A stretch of 64,000 nt of DNA, from positions 51,050-115,049 of the forward strand of contig NZ_JANUXY010000007.1 of the NCBI RefSeq assembly GCF_024814435.1. The letters are read 5' to 3'. A model generated the notes under the pieces. It was not told where the DNA came from. It did not search any database and saw nothing but the letters and a program-made list of their open reading frames with translations. A program made the translations under genes and the position numbers. How positions within the stretch are numbered: the stretch's first letter is position 1; each line of letters starts with the position of its first letter. Of this stretch, positions 18,968 to 30,907 are shown piece by piece. Origin of the DNA: Staphylococcus americanisciuri (GTDB lineage Bacteria > Bacillota > Bacilli > Staphylococcales > Staphylococcaceae).

Positions 18968-19314
18968 CATTATATACAATTATATTTTCTTATATGACTG
19001 TTTGAAAAGCAAGCAACAGGTATCCATATTCTACGATGGAACAATGCAAGAGGGACAATCATGAAATTTTATGAACACCGCACATTGAACAACGTTTTAT
19101 TCAGTAACAACTAATCGTTCAGGATACCTTATTGCTTTTCAATTCTATGTGCAAGTGTCATAACCCATAATTTCTGTTTCTATTCGTTTGTCACCCTCAT
19201 TTCTTTGTCTTGTTCATCTGACATTTCGTTTTATTTATCAGCAGCTACAAGTGATATTACTTTTACTTCGCTTATAAAGCTTTCAAATCGACTAGCATAC
19301 ATTCTCTAACACCA
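18968..19314. other. Degenerate intergenic region
   Basis: About 350 bases without an intact gene. On the minus strand a short protein-like stretch starts MSDEQDKEMRVTNE near 19210 and continues in frame through stops (KLWVMTLAHRIEKQ), suggesting a decayed small gene. I cannot identify it. Confidence 0.35.
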
Positions 19315-20505
19315 TTAATCTATAGTGACACCTGTAAATGGCTTCATCAATGCGATAGCACCAATAACGATCATACCTAATAAACCATATATTAATATCG
19401 CTTCTACAATCCCCACTTTTTCAGAAATCACTCCTGAAAGGGCGTAACCAACACTTGATAAACCAGTTGATAAAGCAACCATGCCACCCCTCACTCTGCC
19501 TAGATAAGAGTTAGGTACATATTTCTGTAAAATTGTCGTAAATGGCACATTGAATAATGAAATAAACGTACCTAGTAAAAATAATAATACCATTGCTATA
19601 CCGATTGTGTGATTAAAACTTAAACAGATAATACACATACTTTGTAACAGAGCTGCAATAATAAACCAATGAAATAGTTTTTGTATTTTGAATTTGCCAA
19701 TCAAATAAGCCATACTCATACCACCTAAAATACTAGCTATTTCTAATATAGAGTAATGAAATGATTGACCTTGTAACACCTTAGACGTATACGGAATAAG
19801 CAATGTGACCGTCGGCGTAATCGCTAAGTTTGCTGCAATAGCAGTGACCGCAATCCACAATAACCACCTTGTTCTAAAAATATAAGTAATCCCATTTTTC
19901 CATAGTACAAAATAATTAGTTGATTCCTCTGTTTCTTCATTAACTTTATACGTTTCTTGAAGAAAATAGAGTAAAATATAGCCGATAAAAAATGAAACTG
20001 CCTCGATAAGTAAAATCATTTCCATCTCAATGACTGCGATAATAATACCACCTAATAACATCCCTATTAAAAATCCCATACGGTCAAGTATAGATAACCA
20101 AGAATTTGCTGTGACATATTCATCTTCTTTAACAATCCTTGTAATAATCTTAATTGATGAAGGATCATAAATAGATTACAAAGCAACTAAGAGAATCATC
20201 ATAGTGACCATATAATAAATGCTTATATCAAAAAAATACATCATCAATCCTACAGAAAGTAATAATATACAACGAATCAACATCGTCGTTCTCATCAAAA
20301 TTTTAGGATCATATTTATCGCAAAGTGGCGTTAAAAACAAATTGAACACAAAGCCCGCTAAAAAAGTTGCTGTTGTTAACAATGTTAATGATGTGACCGT
20401 CGTCTGTTCAAAATAATACCAATACAATGCAATATATGTCATAGATGCCCCCAACGTCGACACACAAGATGCTAAAAATAATAATGTATAATTCTTGTTA
20501 ATCAT
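19315..20505 (-). pseudogene. MFS exporter gene interrupted by one in-frame stop
   Basis: Major-facilitator transporter of about 396 codons. ATG 20505 (MINKNYTLLFLASCVSTLG) follows AAGGGG. The frame reads through six or so N-terminal helices to VAL, meets a single TAA at 20176-20178, then continues in the same frame (SIYDPSSIKIITRIVKED, then from MGFLIGMLLGGI at 20079) to a normal end at 19315. Nothing else is disrupted, so the lesion looks recent (for example CAA to TAA). The intact protein would be a drug/peptide-type exporter resembling the macrolide-efflux branch. It is divergent from an Rgg-like regulator. Confidence 0.85.
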
Positions 20506-21030
20506 TGTCCGATCCCCTTTTATAACATTCAGTAAATATATGGTGTGATTTCTTTTGATACAAATTTCATTTAAGTTAGCCACCTATAACTATTGAATCA
20601 CTCATCAATTTTGGTTGTCGAACCTGTTGAGAATGGATTAATTTTAATTCTTCTAGCCTCAACAGGTCATCAAAGCTAAGTATTTAGCCTTGGATTATTT
20701 AATAGAGACTAAATACTGTGCCATTTCATGATGTGCTGTACTGTAATTCAAAATCTTATCTAGGATAGTCATTCATATATTATTGTATTTTCTTTATAAA
20801 TAATTCTGAGATATTAGATATATTATGTGCTTTCGGTATAAAACGATGAATCATTTTTTATTAGTTTTCACTAGTTCCAATTTGAATTCATTGTATCAAA
20901 TCACTATATCAATAGATTATCACATCAATTTACTAATAATCATTTTGTTAGAATTTTGTACAAAAATCTTAATAAAAAGATAATTACGGTATAATGATAC
21001 TTTAATATTATATTGAGAAGGAATGATAAA
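20506..21030. other. Divergent intergenic region between exporter and Rgg-like gene
   Basis: About 520 AT-rich bases. An inverted repeat ACCTGTTGAG/CTCAACAGGT spans 20622-20667 with a 26-base loop. A 25-codon frame runs on the minus strand from ATG 20772 to 20695 (begins MTILDKILNYSTAHHEM) but has no clear ribosome site. A TATAAT at 20990-20995 with a weak -35 probably drives the regulator. Confidence 0.5.
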
Positions 21031-21810
21031 ATGAATATTCTTCATAATATTAGAGACGGAAAAAACCTGTCAAAATTCGATATTTATAATGGCTTAATGT
21101 CCAAATATGCATATGATAAGCTAGAAAAAGATATATCTAATGCAATTGTAGGAGACCTTCTATTATCATTAGATAGGTTAGGGATTTCTATTGAAGAATT
21201 TATATTTTTATCTAAAGATGATAGTAAATTATCAAAGTATCATTTGATAAAGGAAATTAAAAAACTAGAAATTTCAAACAATGAAAATGAACTTATGTGT
21301 TTAATGGAAAAATACAAGTCGTTAGATAAAAATATGTACTATCTTTTAAAAAGTATCCATTATATGCATCACAATGAGTATGATAAAGCTAAAAACTTCG
21401 CCCAAAAAATATGGAATAGCTTGAAGTCTTTTAACGCCTATACGCCTAGTGATATCTTTTTGTTATCTCATATCTTTTATCTATTTCCATTATCTCAAAG
21501 CAAAGGCATTATACAGATATTAGAAAAAAATTTTGTCGCGCTTAGAAACTTTGACGAGTTTTATAAAACAGAAATTGCATTTTATTTAAACGCTGGTAGA
21601 TATCTATCTGAGTTAGATTTTCAGAAAAGTAAATCATTTTATGATAAAGCATTAAAACTAGCTATAAAATATGAAAACGGTAAATACGCTGGTATTGCTT
21701 ATGTAAGAATTGGACAATTAACTAAAAATATAAACGATATAGAAAAAGGAAAGTATTTATTAAATATTTTTTCACCTAGTATATGGCATTATCTTAAAGA
21801 TGATATTTAA
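21031..21810 (+). CDS. Rgg/GadR/MutR-type transcriptional regulator
   Basis: 259-residue cytosolic regulator with an N-terminal Xre-like helix-turn-helix (residues 1-60, ending LLLSLDRLGISIEEFIFL) and a C-terminal all-helical TPR-like domain that in the Rgg family binds peptide pheromones. The length is slightly below typical Rgg proteins. ATG 21031 lies 8 bases after AGAAGGA; an upstream TTG frame overlaps that site. It is divergent from a broken MFS exporter gene, the usual partner type for Rgg regulators. No pheromone gene is evident. Very AT-rich, unlike the suf genes. Confidence 0.75.
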   Translation: MNILHNIRDGKNLSKFDIYNGLMSKYAYDKLEKDISNAIVGDLLLSLDRLGISIEEFIFLSKDDSKLSKYHLIKEIKKLEISNNENELMCLMEKYKSLDKNMYYLLKSIHYMHHNEYDKAKNFAQKIWNSLKSFNAYTPSDIFLLSHIFYLFPLSQSKGIIQILEKNFVALRNFDEFYKTEIAFYLNAGRYLSELDFQKSKSFYDKALKLAIKYENGKYAGIAYVRIGQLTKNINDIEKGKYLLNIFSPSIWHYLKDDI

Positions 21811-21837
21811 CGGCCACTATTTTCCCATCATAGAGGC

Positions 21838-21902
21838 TGAACAACCTAAAAAAGGTATCAAGCCATCTAAGTAAACGTCTTAAATGGCTTGATACCTTTG
21901 AT
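21838..21902. repeat. 65-bp direct repeat, left copy (terminator hairpin)
   Basis: Matches 23462-23526 at 63 of 65 positions in the same orientation. It contains a long hairpin, AAAGGTATCAAGCCAT and ATGGCTTGATACCTTT around a 17-base loop. Here the stem is perfect. It sits 27 bases after the Rgg-like gene and can end it. Confidence 0.9.
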
Positions 21903-21959
21903 TTATTAATCTATAGAAAACGACTTATTCTATTATTAACATGATATATACAAGAGTAA

Positions 21960-22685
21960 TTAACGAATTCCTATTATTAAATCTTTTCTTTCAATTACTT
22001 TGATGTTCTCTTGATTTAAACTCATAATATAATCTCTTTCACTTTCCATATCTTCTTCAAGGATAAATGTTAATTTTTCTTTATTCATGATTGCATGTAA
22101 TGCAAGTGATCTTATTGTATGCATTGCCTGATTCGACTTATTGATTATTTTAAAACTTTGTGCTCTACCATTAACATCATTAACCATAAAATCGACTCTT
22201 ATTCTGTCTTTTTTATTTTCTCCTCTAATAACATAAGACTTATTAACTTCTTCATATGTTTTTCTCAAATATGCATCAATATATTTTTTCTTTTCTTTAT
22301 CTGTCATTTTCTTGTCATCACTCATAGAGGGGTACAAAACATATCTTGTTGTGTCCTCAATAAATTTCTCCGCTTCTGCTAAAGTACTAAATAATTTTGT
22401 ACTAATATTATCAAACTTAAAATTATTAACATAATGAAATGTGAATTTTGACAACTCTCCATGGTAATTTAGAATATTTTCTTTTATGGCATTTAACATC
22501 ATATTAGTAAATAATGGATCAAGCTCATCATCAAATGTATAAAGTTTTTTCTTTTTAGGCATTATATTAAAGTAATTTTTATAATACGACTCACCCTCAA
22601 CTTGAAATGCAACTGCCACTGCTATATTTGATATTAAAAATACATCAGGATAATAATTCAAACTAGCATACTTAACTTTAAACAT
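21960..22685 (-). CDS. Partner protein of HipA-like kinase, DUF3037-like
   Basis: 241-residue protein, no signal peptide or membrane helix. The N-terminus (VKYASLNYYPDVFLISNIAV) resembles DUF3037-type proteins, which are commonly encoded next to short HipA-like kinases. A lysine-rich middle (DDKKMTDKEKKKYIDAY) is followed by a predicted alpha/beta C-terminus. ATG 22685 follows GAGGTGATTAAA. It starts 45 bases after the kinase gene and lies within the 65-bp repeats. AT-rich, consistent with acquisition. The family call is a pattern-based guess; role unknown, possibly substrate or regulator of the kinase. Confidence 0.6.
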   Translation of the reverse strand: MFKVKYASLNYYPDVFLISNIAVAVAFQVEGESYYKNYFNIMPKKKKLYTFDDELDPLFTNMMLNAIKENILNYHGELSKFTFHYVNNFKFDNISTKLFSTLAEAEKFIEDTTRYVLYPSMSDDKKMTDKEKKKYIDAYLRKTYEEVNKSYVIRGENKKDRIRVDFMVNDVNGRAQSFKIINKSNQAMHTIRSLALHAIMNKEKLTFILEEDMESERDYIMSLNQENIKVIERKDLIIGIR

Positions 22686-22730
22686 TTTAATCACCTCACT
22701 AAATAATGCTTTATCTCTTTTATTATATAA

Positions 22731-23393
22731 TCAAAAGCCCGTATATTCCTGGATAGATATCTTTTTAAAATCTCGGGCAACTTCATCTATTGTCTTTTCA
22801 TCAATTGTTCTATTTTCAATCAAATTTTGATGTCCACCATAGGAAAATACTTCATCAACAATTTCTTTTATACTTGGTAATGGTTGTCTCAAAACATCAA
22901 TCCATATGCATTGCCCGGGGAAAATGTGCGTATAATCAATTGGAAATAAACGTGCTTTCTTCCCTTTTTTTGGCATCTTTAATAATAAATTCCCTTTATT
23001 TCTATCGTAATTTGCAATAAACACATCAAAAATTATTAATTTAATAATTTCTTCAATATCGATTGCCTCTGTGTATACTGGGCTATCAATTTGTATCACT
23101 GCATTTTCAAGCTTTGTATATGAAAAAATATCATCATTTTTGATTGAATACTCAGGTGCCAAATAATTCTTGGTTTTATTCTCTTTAAAAATAGCAAACC
23201 CATATTCAGGAGTTGGAATACCTAGTTTACTTGCCAAAGAATATCCCACATATTCATTAAATAAAGCATAATGACCTTGAGGATTGTTTATGTGTTTAAC
23301 AACAACAACTTTATTTTCTATTTTGGCATATAGCGGGTCTGTCGAAAAATACTCTCCTACTAAACTCGTGATTTCTGTTAATTGTTCCACCAA
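22731..23393 (-). CDS. Short HipA-like Ser/Thr kinase
   Basis: 220-residue protein with the kinase signatures of the HipA-like family. FIANYDRNKGNLLL gives catalytic Asp130 and Asn135, and FPIDYTHIF gives metal-binding Asp153; a nucleotide-binding region with VVVVKHINN lies near 30. It lacks the N-terminal extension of full HipA (about 440 aa), matching the short HipA_2-type kinases. The start is TTG 23393 six bases after AAGGAG (GTG 23390 also possible). First gene of a two-gene unit between 65-bp direct repeats. The target is unknown; HipA kinases phosphorylate tRNA synthetases or other proteins. Confidence 0.75.
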   Translation of the reverse strand: MVEQLTEITSLVGEYFSTDPLYAKIENKVVVVKHINNPQGHYALFNEYVGYSLASKLGIPTPEYGFAIFKENKTKNYLAPEYSIKNDDIFSYTKLENAVIQIDSPVYTEAIDIEEIIKLIIFDVFIANYDRNKGNLLLKMPKKGKKARLFPIDYTHIFPGQCIWIDVLRQPLPSIKEIVDEVFSYGGHQNLIENRTIDEKTIDEVARDFKKISIQEYTGF

Positions 23394-23461
23394 TCTTTTC
23401 TCCTTATATATTTAAGTGTTTGGAGTTTACTATATATTCTGAAAAATATCTAGAAAAATAT

Positions 23462-23526
23462 TGAACAATCTAAAAAAGGTATCAATCCATCTAAGTAAAC
23501 GTCTTAAATGGCTTGATACCTTTGAT
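23462..23526. repeat. 65-bp direct repeat, right copy (sufB terminator)
   Basis: Second copy of the repeat at 21838-21902, five bases past the sufB stop, so it is the natural terminator of the suf operon. One stem base is changed (AATCCAT against ATGGCTT), leaving a single mismatch in the hairpin. Confidence 0.9.
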
Positions 23527-23531
23527 ATATC

Positions 23532-24929
23532 TTAACCGATACTTCCTTCCATTTCGAACTTGATCAAACGGTTCATTTCAACTGCGTATTCCATTGGTAA
23601 TTCTTTTGTGAATGGCTCAATGAAGCCCATAACGATCATTTCTGTCGCTTCTTCTTCAGAGATACCACGTGACATCAAGTAGAAGAGTTGTTCTTCAGAT
23701 ACTTTAGATACTTTTGCTTCGTGTTCTAAAGAAATGTTGTCATTAAAGATTTCGTTGTAAGGAATTGTATCTGATGTTGATTCATTATCTAAAATCAATG
23801 TATCACATTCGATGTTAGAACGTGCACCTTTCGCTTTACGTCCGAAATGTACGATACCGCGATAAACAACTTTACCGCCATCTTTAGAAATTGATTTTGA
23901 TACAATTGTTGAAGATGTGTTCGGTGCTTTGTGAATCATTTTCGCACCAGCATCTTGAACTTGTCCTTTACCTGCGAATGCGATAGATAATGTGCTACCT
24001 TTTGCACCTTCACCTACAAGGACACATGCTGGGTATTTCATTGTGAGTTTAGAACCCATGTTACCGTCTACCCATTCCATGTTACCGTTCGCATGGACAA
24101 GCGTACGTTTTGTTACAAGATTGTACACGTTGTTCGCCCAGTTTTGAATTGTTGTATAACGAACGTGTGCGTCTTTGTGTACGATAATCTCAACAACTGC
24201 TGAGTGCAATGAGTTAGTTGTGTACACTGGTGCCGTACAACCTTCAACGTAGTTTACTGATGAACCTTCGTCCGCAATGATTAATGTACGTTCGAATTGA
24301 CCCATGTTTTCAGAGTTGATGCGGAAGTACGCTTGTAATGGTGTATCTAACTTCACGTTTTTTGGTACATAGATGAATGAACCACCTGACCATACTGCTG
24401 AGTTCAATGCAGCAAACTTATTGTCGGCTGCTGGAATTACAGATGCAAAGTACTCTTTAAATAAGTCTTCGTTTTCTTTTAAAGCTGTATCTGTATCTTT
24501 GAAAATAATACCTTTTTCTTCAAGGTCTTTTTCCATATTGTGATATACAACTTCTGATTCATATTGTGCAGAAACCCCTGCCAAATATTTTTGTTCTGCT
24601 TCCGGAATACCTAATTTATCAAAAGTACGTTTAATTTCTTCAGGTACTTCATCCCAAGAACGCTCTGAACGTTCTGATGGTTTAACGTAGTATGTGATAT
24701 CGTCAAAATCTAATTCTGACAAGTCGCCGCCCCATTGTGGCATTGGCATTTTATAGAATAATTTTAATGCTTTGAGTCGGAAGTTTAACATCCATTCCGG
24801 CTCATCTTTCATATTTGAGATTTCACGTACAATATTTTCTGTTAGGCCACGTTCTGATCTGAAAATCGATACGTCTTCATCATGGAAGCCATATTTATAA
24901 TCGCCCACATCAGGTGCTTTCTTAGCCAT
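23532..24929 (-). CDS. sufB: Fe-S cluster scaffold subunit SufB
   Basis: 465-residue subunit of the SufBC2D scaffold on which Fe-S clusters are built with sulfur from SufS/SufU. The beta-helix core includes the conserved block [16 protein letters not shown] and the cysteine-containing [14 protein letters not shown]; the C-terminus [20 protein letters not shown] is shared with SufD. ATG 24929 ([14 protein letters not shown]) matches the S. aureus start. Last gene of the operon; its terminator is one of the two 65-bp repeats. Confidence 0.98.
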   Translation of the reverse strand: MAKKAPDVGDYKYGFHDEDVSIFRSERGLTENIVREISNMKDEPEWMLNFRLKALKLFYKMPMPQWGGDLSELDFDDITYYVKPSERSERSWDEVPEEIKRTFDKLGIPEAEQKYLAGVSAQYESEVVYHNMEKDLEEKGIIFKDTDTALKENEDLFKEYFASVIPAADNKFAALNSAVWSGGSFIYVPKNVKLDTPLQAYFRINSENMGQFERTLIIADEGSSVNYVEGCTAPVYTTNSLHSAVVEIIVHKDAHVRYTTIQNWANNVYNLVTKRTLVHANGNMEWVDGNMGSKLTMKYPACVLVGEGAKGSTLSIAFAGKGQVQDAGAKMIHKAPNTSSTIVSKSISKDGGKVVYRGIVHFGRKAKGARSNIECDTLILDNESTSDTIPYNEIFNDNISLEHEAKVSKVSEEQLFYLMSRGISEEEATEMIVMGFIEPFTKELPMEYAVEMNRLIKFEMEGSIG

Positions 24930-24995
24930 CAATCATCACTCCTCTATATTCTTAATACCATAACATGCGTGATGCATGCGTTATATCATCAAGCA

Positions 24996-28021
<3,026 letters not shown>

Positions 28022-28048
28022 AATTATTTCCTCCTATATTGATGATTA

Positions 28049-28816
28049 TTACTTCGCTTCTAACGCTTCGTATTCTTCTTTAACCCACTCATAACCTTCT
28101 TCTTCAAGACGTTTCGCTAGTTCAGCTCCACCTGATTTTACAACAATACCGTTGTACATTACGTGTACGTGGTCAGGTGTGATGTAGTTCAATAAACGTT
28201 GATAGTGCGTAATGATTAATGCACCGAATTCTTCGCCACGCATTTCATTGATACCTTTTGATACAACTTTTAATGCATCGATATCAAGACCTGAGTCAAT
28301 TTCATCAAGGATAGCGAATTTAGGTTGTAACATCATTAATTGTAAAATTTCGTTACGTTTCTTTTCCCCACCTGAGAAACCTTCGTTCAAGTAACGTTGT
28401 GCCATATCTTTATCCATTTCTAAGAAGTCCATCTGTTTATCTAACTTCTTAATAAATTGCATTAAGTTGATTTCTTGACCTTCTTCACGTTGCGCATTGA
28501 TTGCTGAACGTAAGAAGTCTGCGTTTGTTACACCAGTGATTTCTGATGGATATTGCATTGCAAGGAAAAGACCTGCCTTAGCACGTTCGTCAACTTCTAA
28601 TTCAAGAACGTTCACACCATCTAATAATACTTCTCCTTTAGTAATTTCAAATGATGGATGTCCCATGATTGCAGAAGATAATGTTGACTTACCTGTACCG
28701 TTTGGACCCATGATTGCATGTATTTCACCAGTGTTAATTGTTAAGTTAACACCTTTTAATATTTCTTTATCGTCAATAGAAACATGTAAATCTTTAATTT
28801 CTAATACTGATGGCAT
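28049..28816 (-). CDS. sufC: Fe-S assembly ATPase SufC
   Basis: 255-residue ABC-type ATPase that drives conformational change of the SufBD scaffold. Walker A is [11 protein letters not shown], signature [14 protein letters not shown], Walker [14 protein letters not shown], and H-loop [13 protein letters not shown] 28816 follows GGAGGGAATATCA; the frame extends five codons upstream but has no separate ribosome site. First gene of sufCDSUB. A TTGACG and a TATAAA with a short 15-base spacer upstream may be part of the promoter. Confidence 0.97.
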   Translation of the reverse strand: MPSVLEIKDLHVSIDDKEILKGVNLTINTGEIHAIMGPNGTGKSTLSSAIMGHPSFEITKGEVLLDGVNVLELEVDERAKAGLFLAMQYPSEITGVTNADFLRSAINAQREEGQEINLMQFIKKLDKQMDFLEMDKDMAQRYLNEGFSGGEKKRNEILQLMMLQPKFAILDEIDSGLDIDALKVVSKGINEMRGEEFGALIITHYQRLLNYITPDHVHVMYNGIVVKSGGAELAKRLEEEGYEWVKEEYEALEAK

Positions 28817-29118
28817 TGATATTCCCTCCAAATATATGTTTGATTCCTTATACCAGTTTATAATAATTTTAATCTAACGTCAAAATCATTCTTTAATTGT
28901 ACACGCCTTATTATAACTGAAATAACGTGTTTTATAAACCTATTAAGATTGCAAATCCGTGTGTTAAATGATTCACGAATAAATCCAATTTTAGAACTGT
29001 TATTGATAAAAAGTTGTATGCTGTTCTCAATCAGTCTTAAGTCCTATGATTATTGATCAACAGTTGTGGCAATATTATGGTATGATGAAAAGACCTATGA
29101 TGAAAGGAAATACTTTTT

Positions 29119-29967
29119 ATGTCTAAATTTAAACTTTCGAATATTCCACGTGGGTTTGCCATGGGTATTAGCGATCTTATTCCCGGCGTCAGTGGTGGTA
29201 CAATCGCTTTACTATTAGGAATCTATGATGACTTTATTGCCTCAGTAAGTGGCGTATTCTCAAAAAACTTCAAAAAAAGCATCGCATTCTTACTACCCAT
29301 TGTGATTGGTATGGGGCTTGCGATCGGTAGCTTAAGTAGCGTGATTAACTACTTACTAGCAGAACACCCTATGCCAACGATGTTTTTCTTCTTTGGCTTA
29401 ATTTTAGGAATTATTCCATTTTTAGTACGCATTTCAAAAATCAAACAGACTTATACAGCTAAGCATTGGATTATTTTAGTTGTATCGATTGCGTTGCTTG
29501 CGGTAATGGCTTTCTTTAAAGGCGACGCAGCACACGGTGCACCATCACATATTGATTTATCTGCACCCATGTTAATCAAATATTTCATTGCTGGTATTTG
29601 TGCTTCAAGTGCAATGCTATTACCAGGTATCTCTGGTTCTTTTGTATTATTATTATTTGGCGTATACAGTACTGTGACCTATTCAATTTCAGAATTTGTA
29701 CGTTTCAACTTCCAAGGTCTGCCCGTTCTTATAATTGTCGGTTTAGGCATTGTATTTGGATTTTTAGTAGCAAGCAAACTTATCACATACTTGTTACAAC
29801 ATTATACGTATATGACATATGCCGCTATTTTAGGTTTGGTTATTGGATCTCTCTTCTCTGTCTTCCCAGGTCTACCATCAAGTGTTTTAACATGGATTAT
29901 CTCAATCGTTACCCTTATCTTAGGTTTTGTAATTAGCCATGTCTTAGGAAAATACACAACCGCTTAA
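29119..29967 (+). CDS. popT: Undecaprenyl-phosphate transporter PopT (DUF368)
   Basis: 282-residue polytopic membrane protein of DUF368 with about eight helices. Two symmetrical family motifs are visible: GISDLIPGVSGGTIALLLGIYDD split as DLIPGVSGGT near residue 20 and SAMLLPGISGSFVLLLFG near 170. DUF368 proteins (PopT) return undecaprenyl phosphate to the inner leaflet for cell-wall synthesis, alongside DedA-type UptA. The start follows AAAGGAAA. Divergent from the suf operon with a 300-base shared upstream region in which no further gene is seen. Confidence 0.92.
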   Translation: MSKFKLSNIPRGFAMGISDLIPGVSGGTIALLLGIYDDFIASVSGVFSKNFKKSIAFLLPIVIGMGLAIGSLSSVINYLLAEHPMPTMFFFFGLILGIIPFLVRISKIKQTYTAKHWIILVVSIALLAVMAFFKGDAAHGAPSHIDLSAPMLIKYFIAGICASSAMLLPGISGSFVLLLFGVYSTVTYSISEFVRFNFQGLPVLIIVGLGIVFGFLVASKLITYLLQHYTYMTYAAILGLVIGSLFSVFPGLPSSVLTWIISIVTLILGFVISHVLGKYTTA

Positions 29968-29976
29968 TCACATTTT

Positions 29977-30022
29977 AAAAGCAGTATCACAAGTTGTTCA
30001 CACGACTCATGATACTGCTTTT
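29977..30022. terminator. Bidirectional terminator
   Basis: AAAAGCAGTATCA pairs with TGATACTGCTTTT around an 18-20 base loop, between popT and the convergent small membrane protein gene. Confidence 0.9.
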
Positions 30023-30026
30023 CTTT

Positions 30027-30230
30027 TTATATCATCTGAATAATATAGGCTATAACAAGAATAACTACTGATAAGGCTACCGTAACAATACCAATGGGTG
30101 CGTACTTATTGACTAATGCTTCATATTCGCTATCTGGTGCTTGTCGTCTTTTCAAGTTCCAAACATTGGTTAACAAATACATTGACTCAACTAGCGATAC
30201 GATTAACACGATTGTAAGGATTGTTACCAT
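30027..30230 (-). CDS. Small two-helix membrane protein
   Basis: 67 residues: an N-terminal hydrophobic helix (LTIVLIVSLVESMYLL), a charged linker KRRQAPDSEYEALVNKYAP, and a C-terminal helix. The ATG has a strong GAGGGG site. Not recognised. The absence of overlap with other genes, the ribosome site and the convergent terminator support it as real. Confidence 0.65.
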   Translation of the reverse strand: MVTILTIVLIVSLVESMYLLTNVWNLKRRQAPDSEYEALVNKYAPIGIVTVALSVVILVIAYIIQMI

Positions 30231-30373
30231 CTTAATCCCCTCTCCATCAATATACTCATTTGTACATCACATAATTTCTTACAACACCATTTAAACAAAC
30301 CATCACAATTATGTCATCTACTTTTATTGATGATTTATATTATTTTAATTTCATTCCTATCAAAATAACATCC

Positions 30374-30907
30374 TTACTTTAATAAGTTATATATTGTATA
30401 TTGCGATTTGTCAGGTCTGATTCTGTGATATTTTTTTATCGCATCAATTAAATCATATTGGATATAAAAATCTTCAACAAATTTAATATTCTTCACTTTT
30501 TTACCGGTGAGTTGATTCATAAATAATGATGGTTTCTGATCGCTTTTCACTTTTTGATATTCTTTATATTTATTCATAGCCATAATCATCAACATTTCAA
30601 TTTCAGGACGAGTTACAACACAAAGTTGCTGATCCACATTGTGTGAAAACATCTTTTTTAATTTTAATTCATGCTGTTTGTCCACTACTAAGATAATCGT
30701 TATTTTATTCTCATACTTCAATGTGAGATATTTTTGTGTGAACTTTGTAGCATTTCTAAATTCGCCACCTAAAGCCTTCTCATCAATTAGACGACTTCTA
30801 TTAAAAAACAACCTATTTTCATCAAGTAACTTGTCGATTATATACTTTTCGCATTCTCCCTCGCATATCAGAGCAATGTAATTATTGTTATTAATTATAC
30901 TGCGCAT
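30374..30907 (-). CDS. TOPRIM/RloB-like putative nuclease, partner of AAA ATPase
   Basis: 177-residue protein with the start of a TOPRIM-like fold: YIALICEGECEKYIIDKLL (glutamates at 16 and 18) and a beta-strand IILVVDKQHEL near 75 with an aspartate, followed by TRPEIEMLMI, which recalls the RloB/AbiLii pattern. Its ATG overlaps the ATPase stop by one base (TAATG) behind GGGGG, so the two proteins are co-translated. Such ATPase plus TOPRIM pairs (AbiL, PARIS, OLD-like) act in abortive anti-phage defence. The family assignment is tentative; no catalytic test is possible here. Confidence 0.6.
   Translation of the reverse strand: MRSIINNNNYIALICEGECEKYIIDKLLDENRLFFNRSRLIDEKALGGEFRNATKFTQKYLTLKYENKITIILVVDKQHELKLKKMFSHNVDQQLCVVTRPEIEMLMIMAMNKYKEYQKVKSDQKPSLFMNQLTGKKVKNIKFVEDFYIQYDLIDAIKKYHRIRPDKSQYTIYNLLK

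Noticed and set aside
21838..23526. Classical transposon or phage-type element
   Set aside because: No transposase, integrase, terminal inverted repeats or short target duplications; only the 65-bp terminator repeats are seen.
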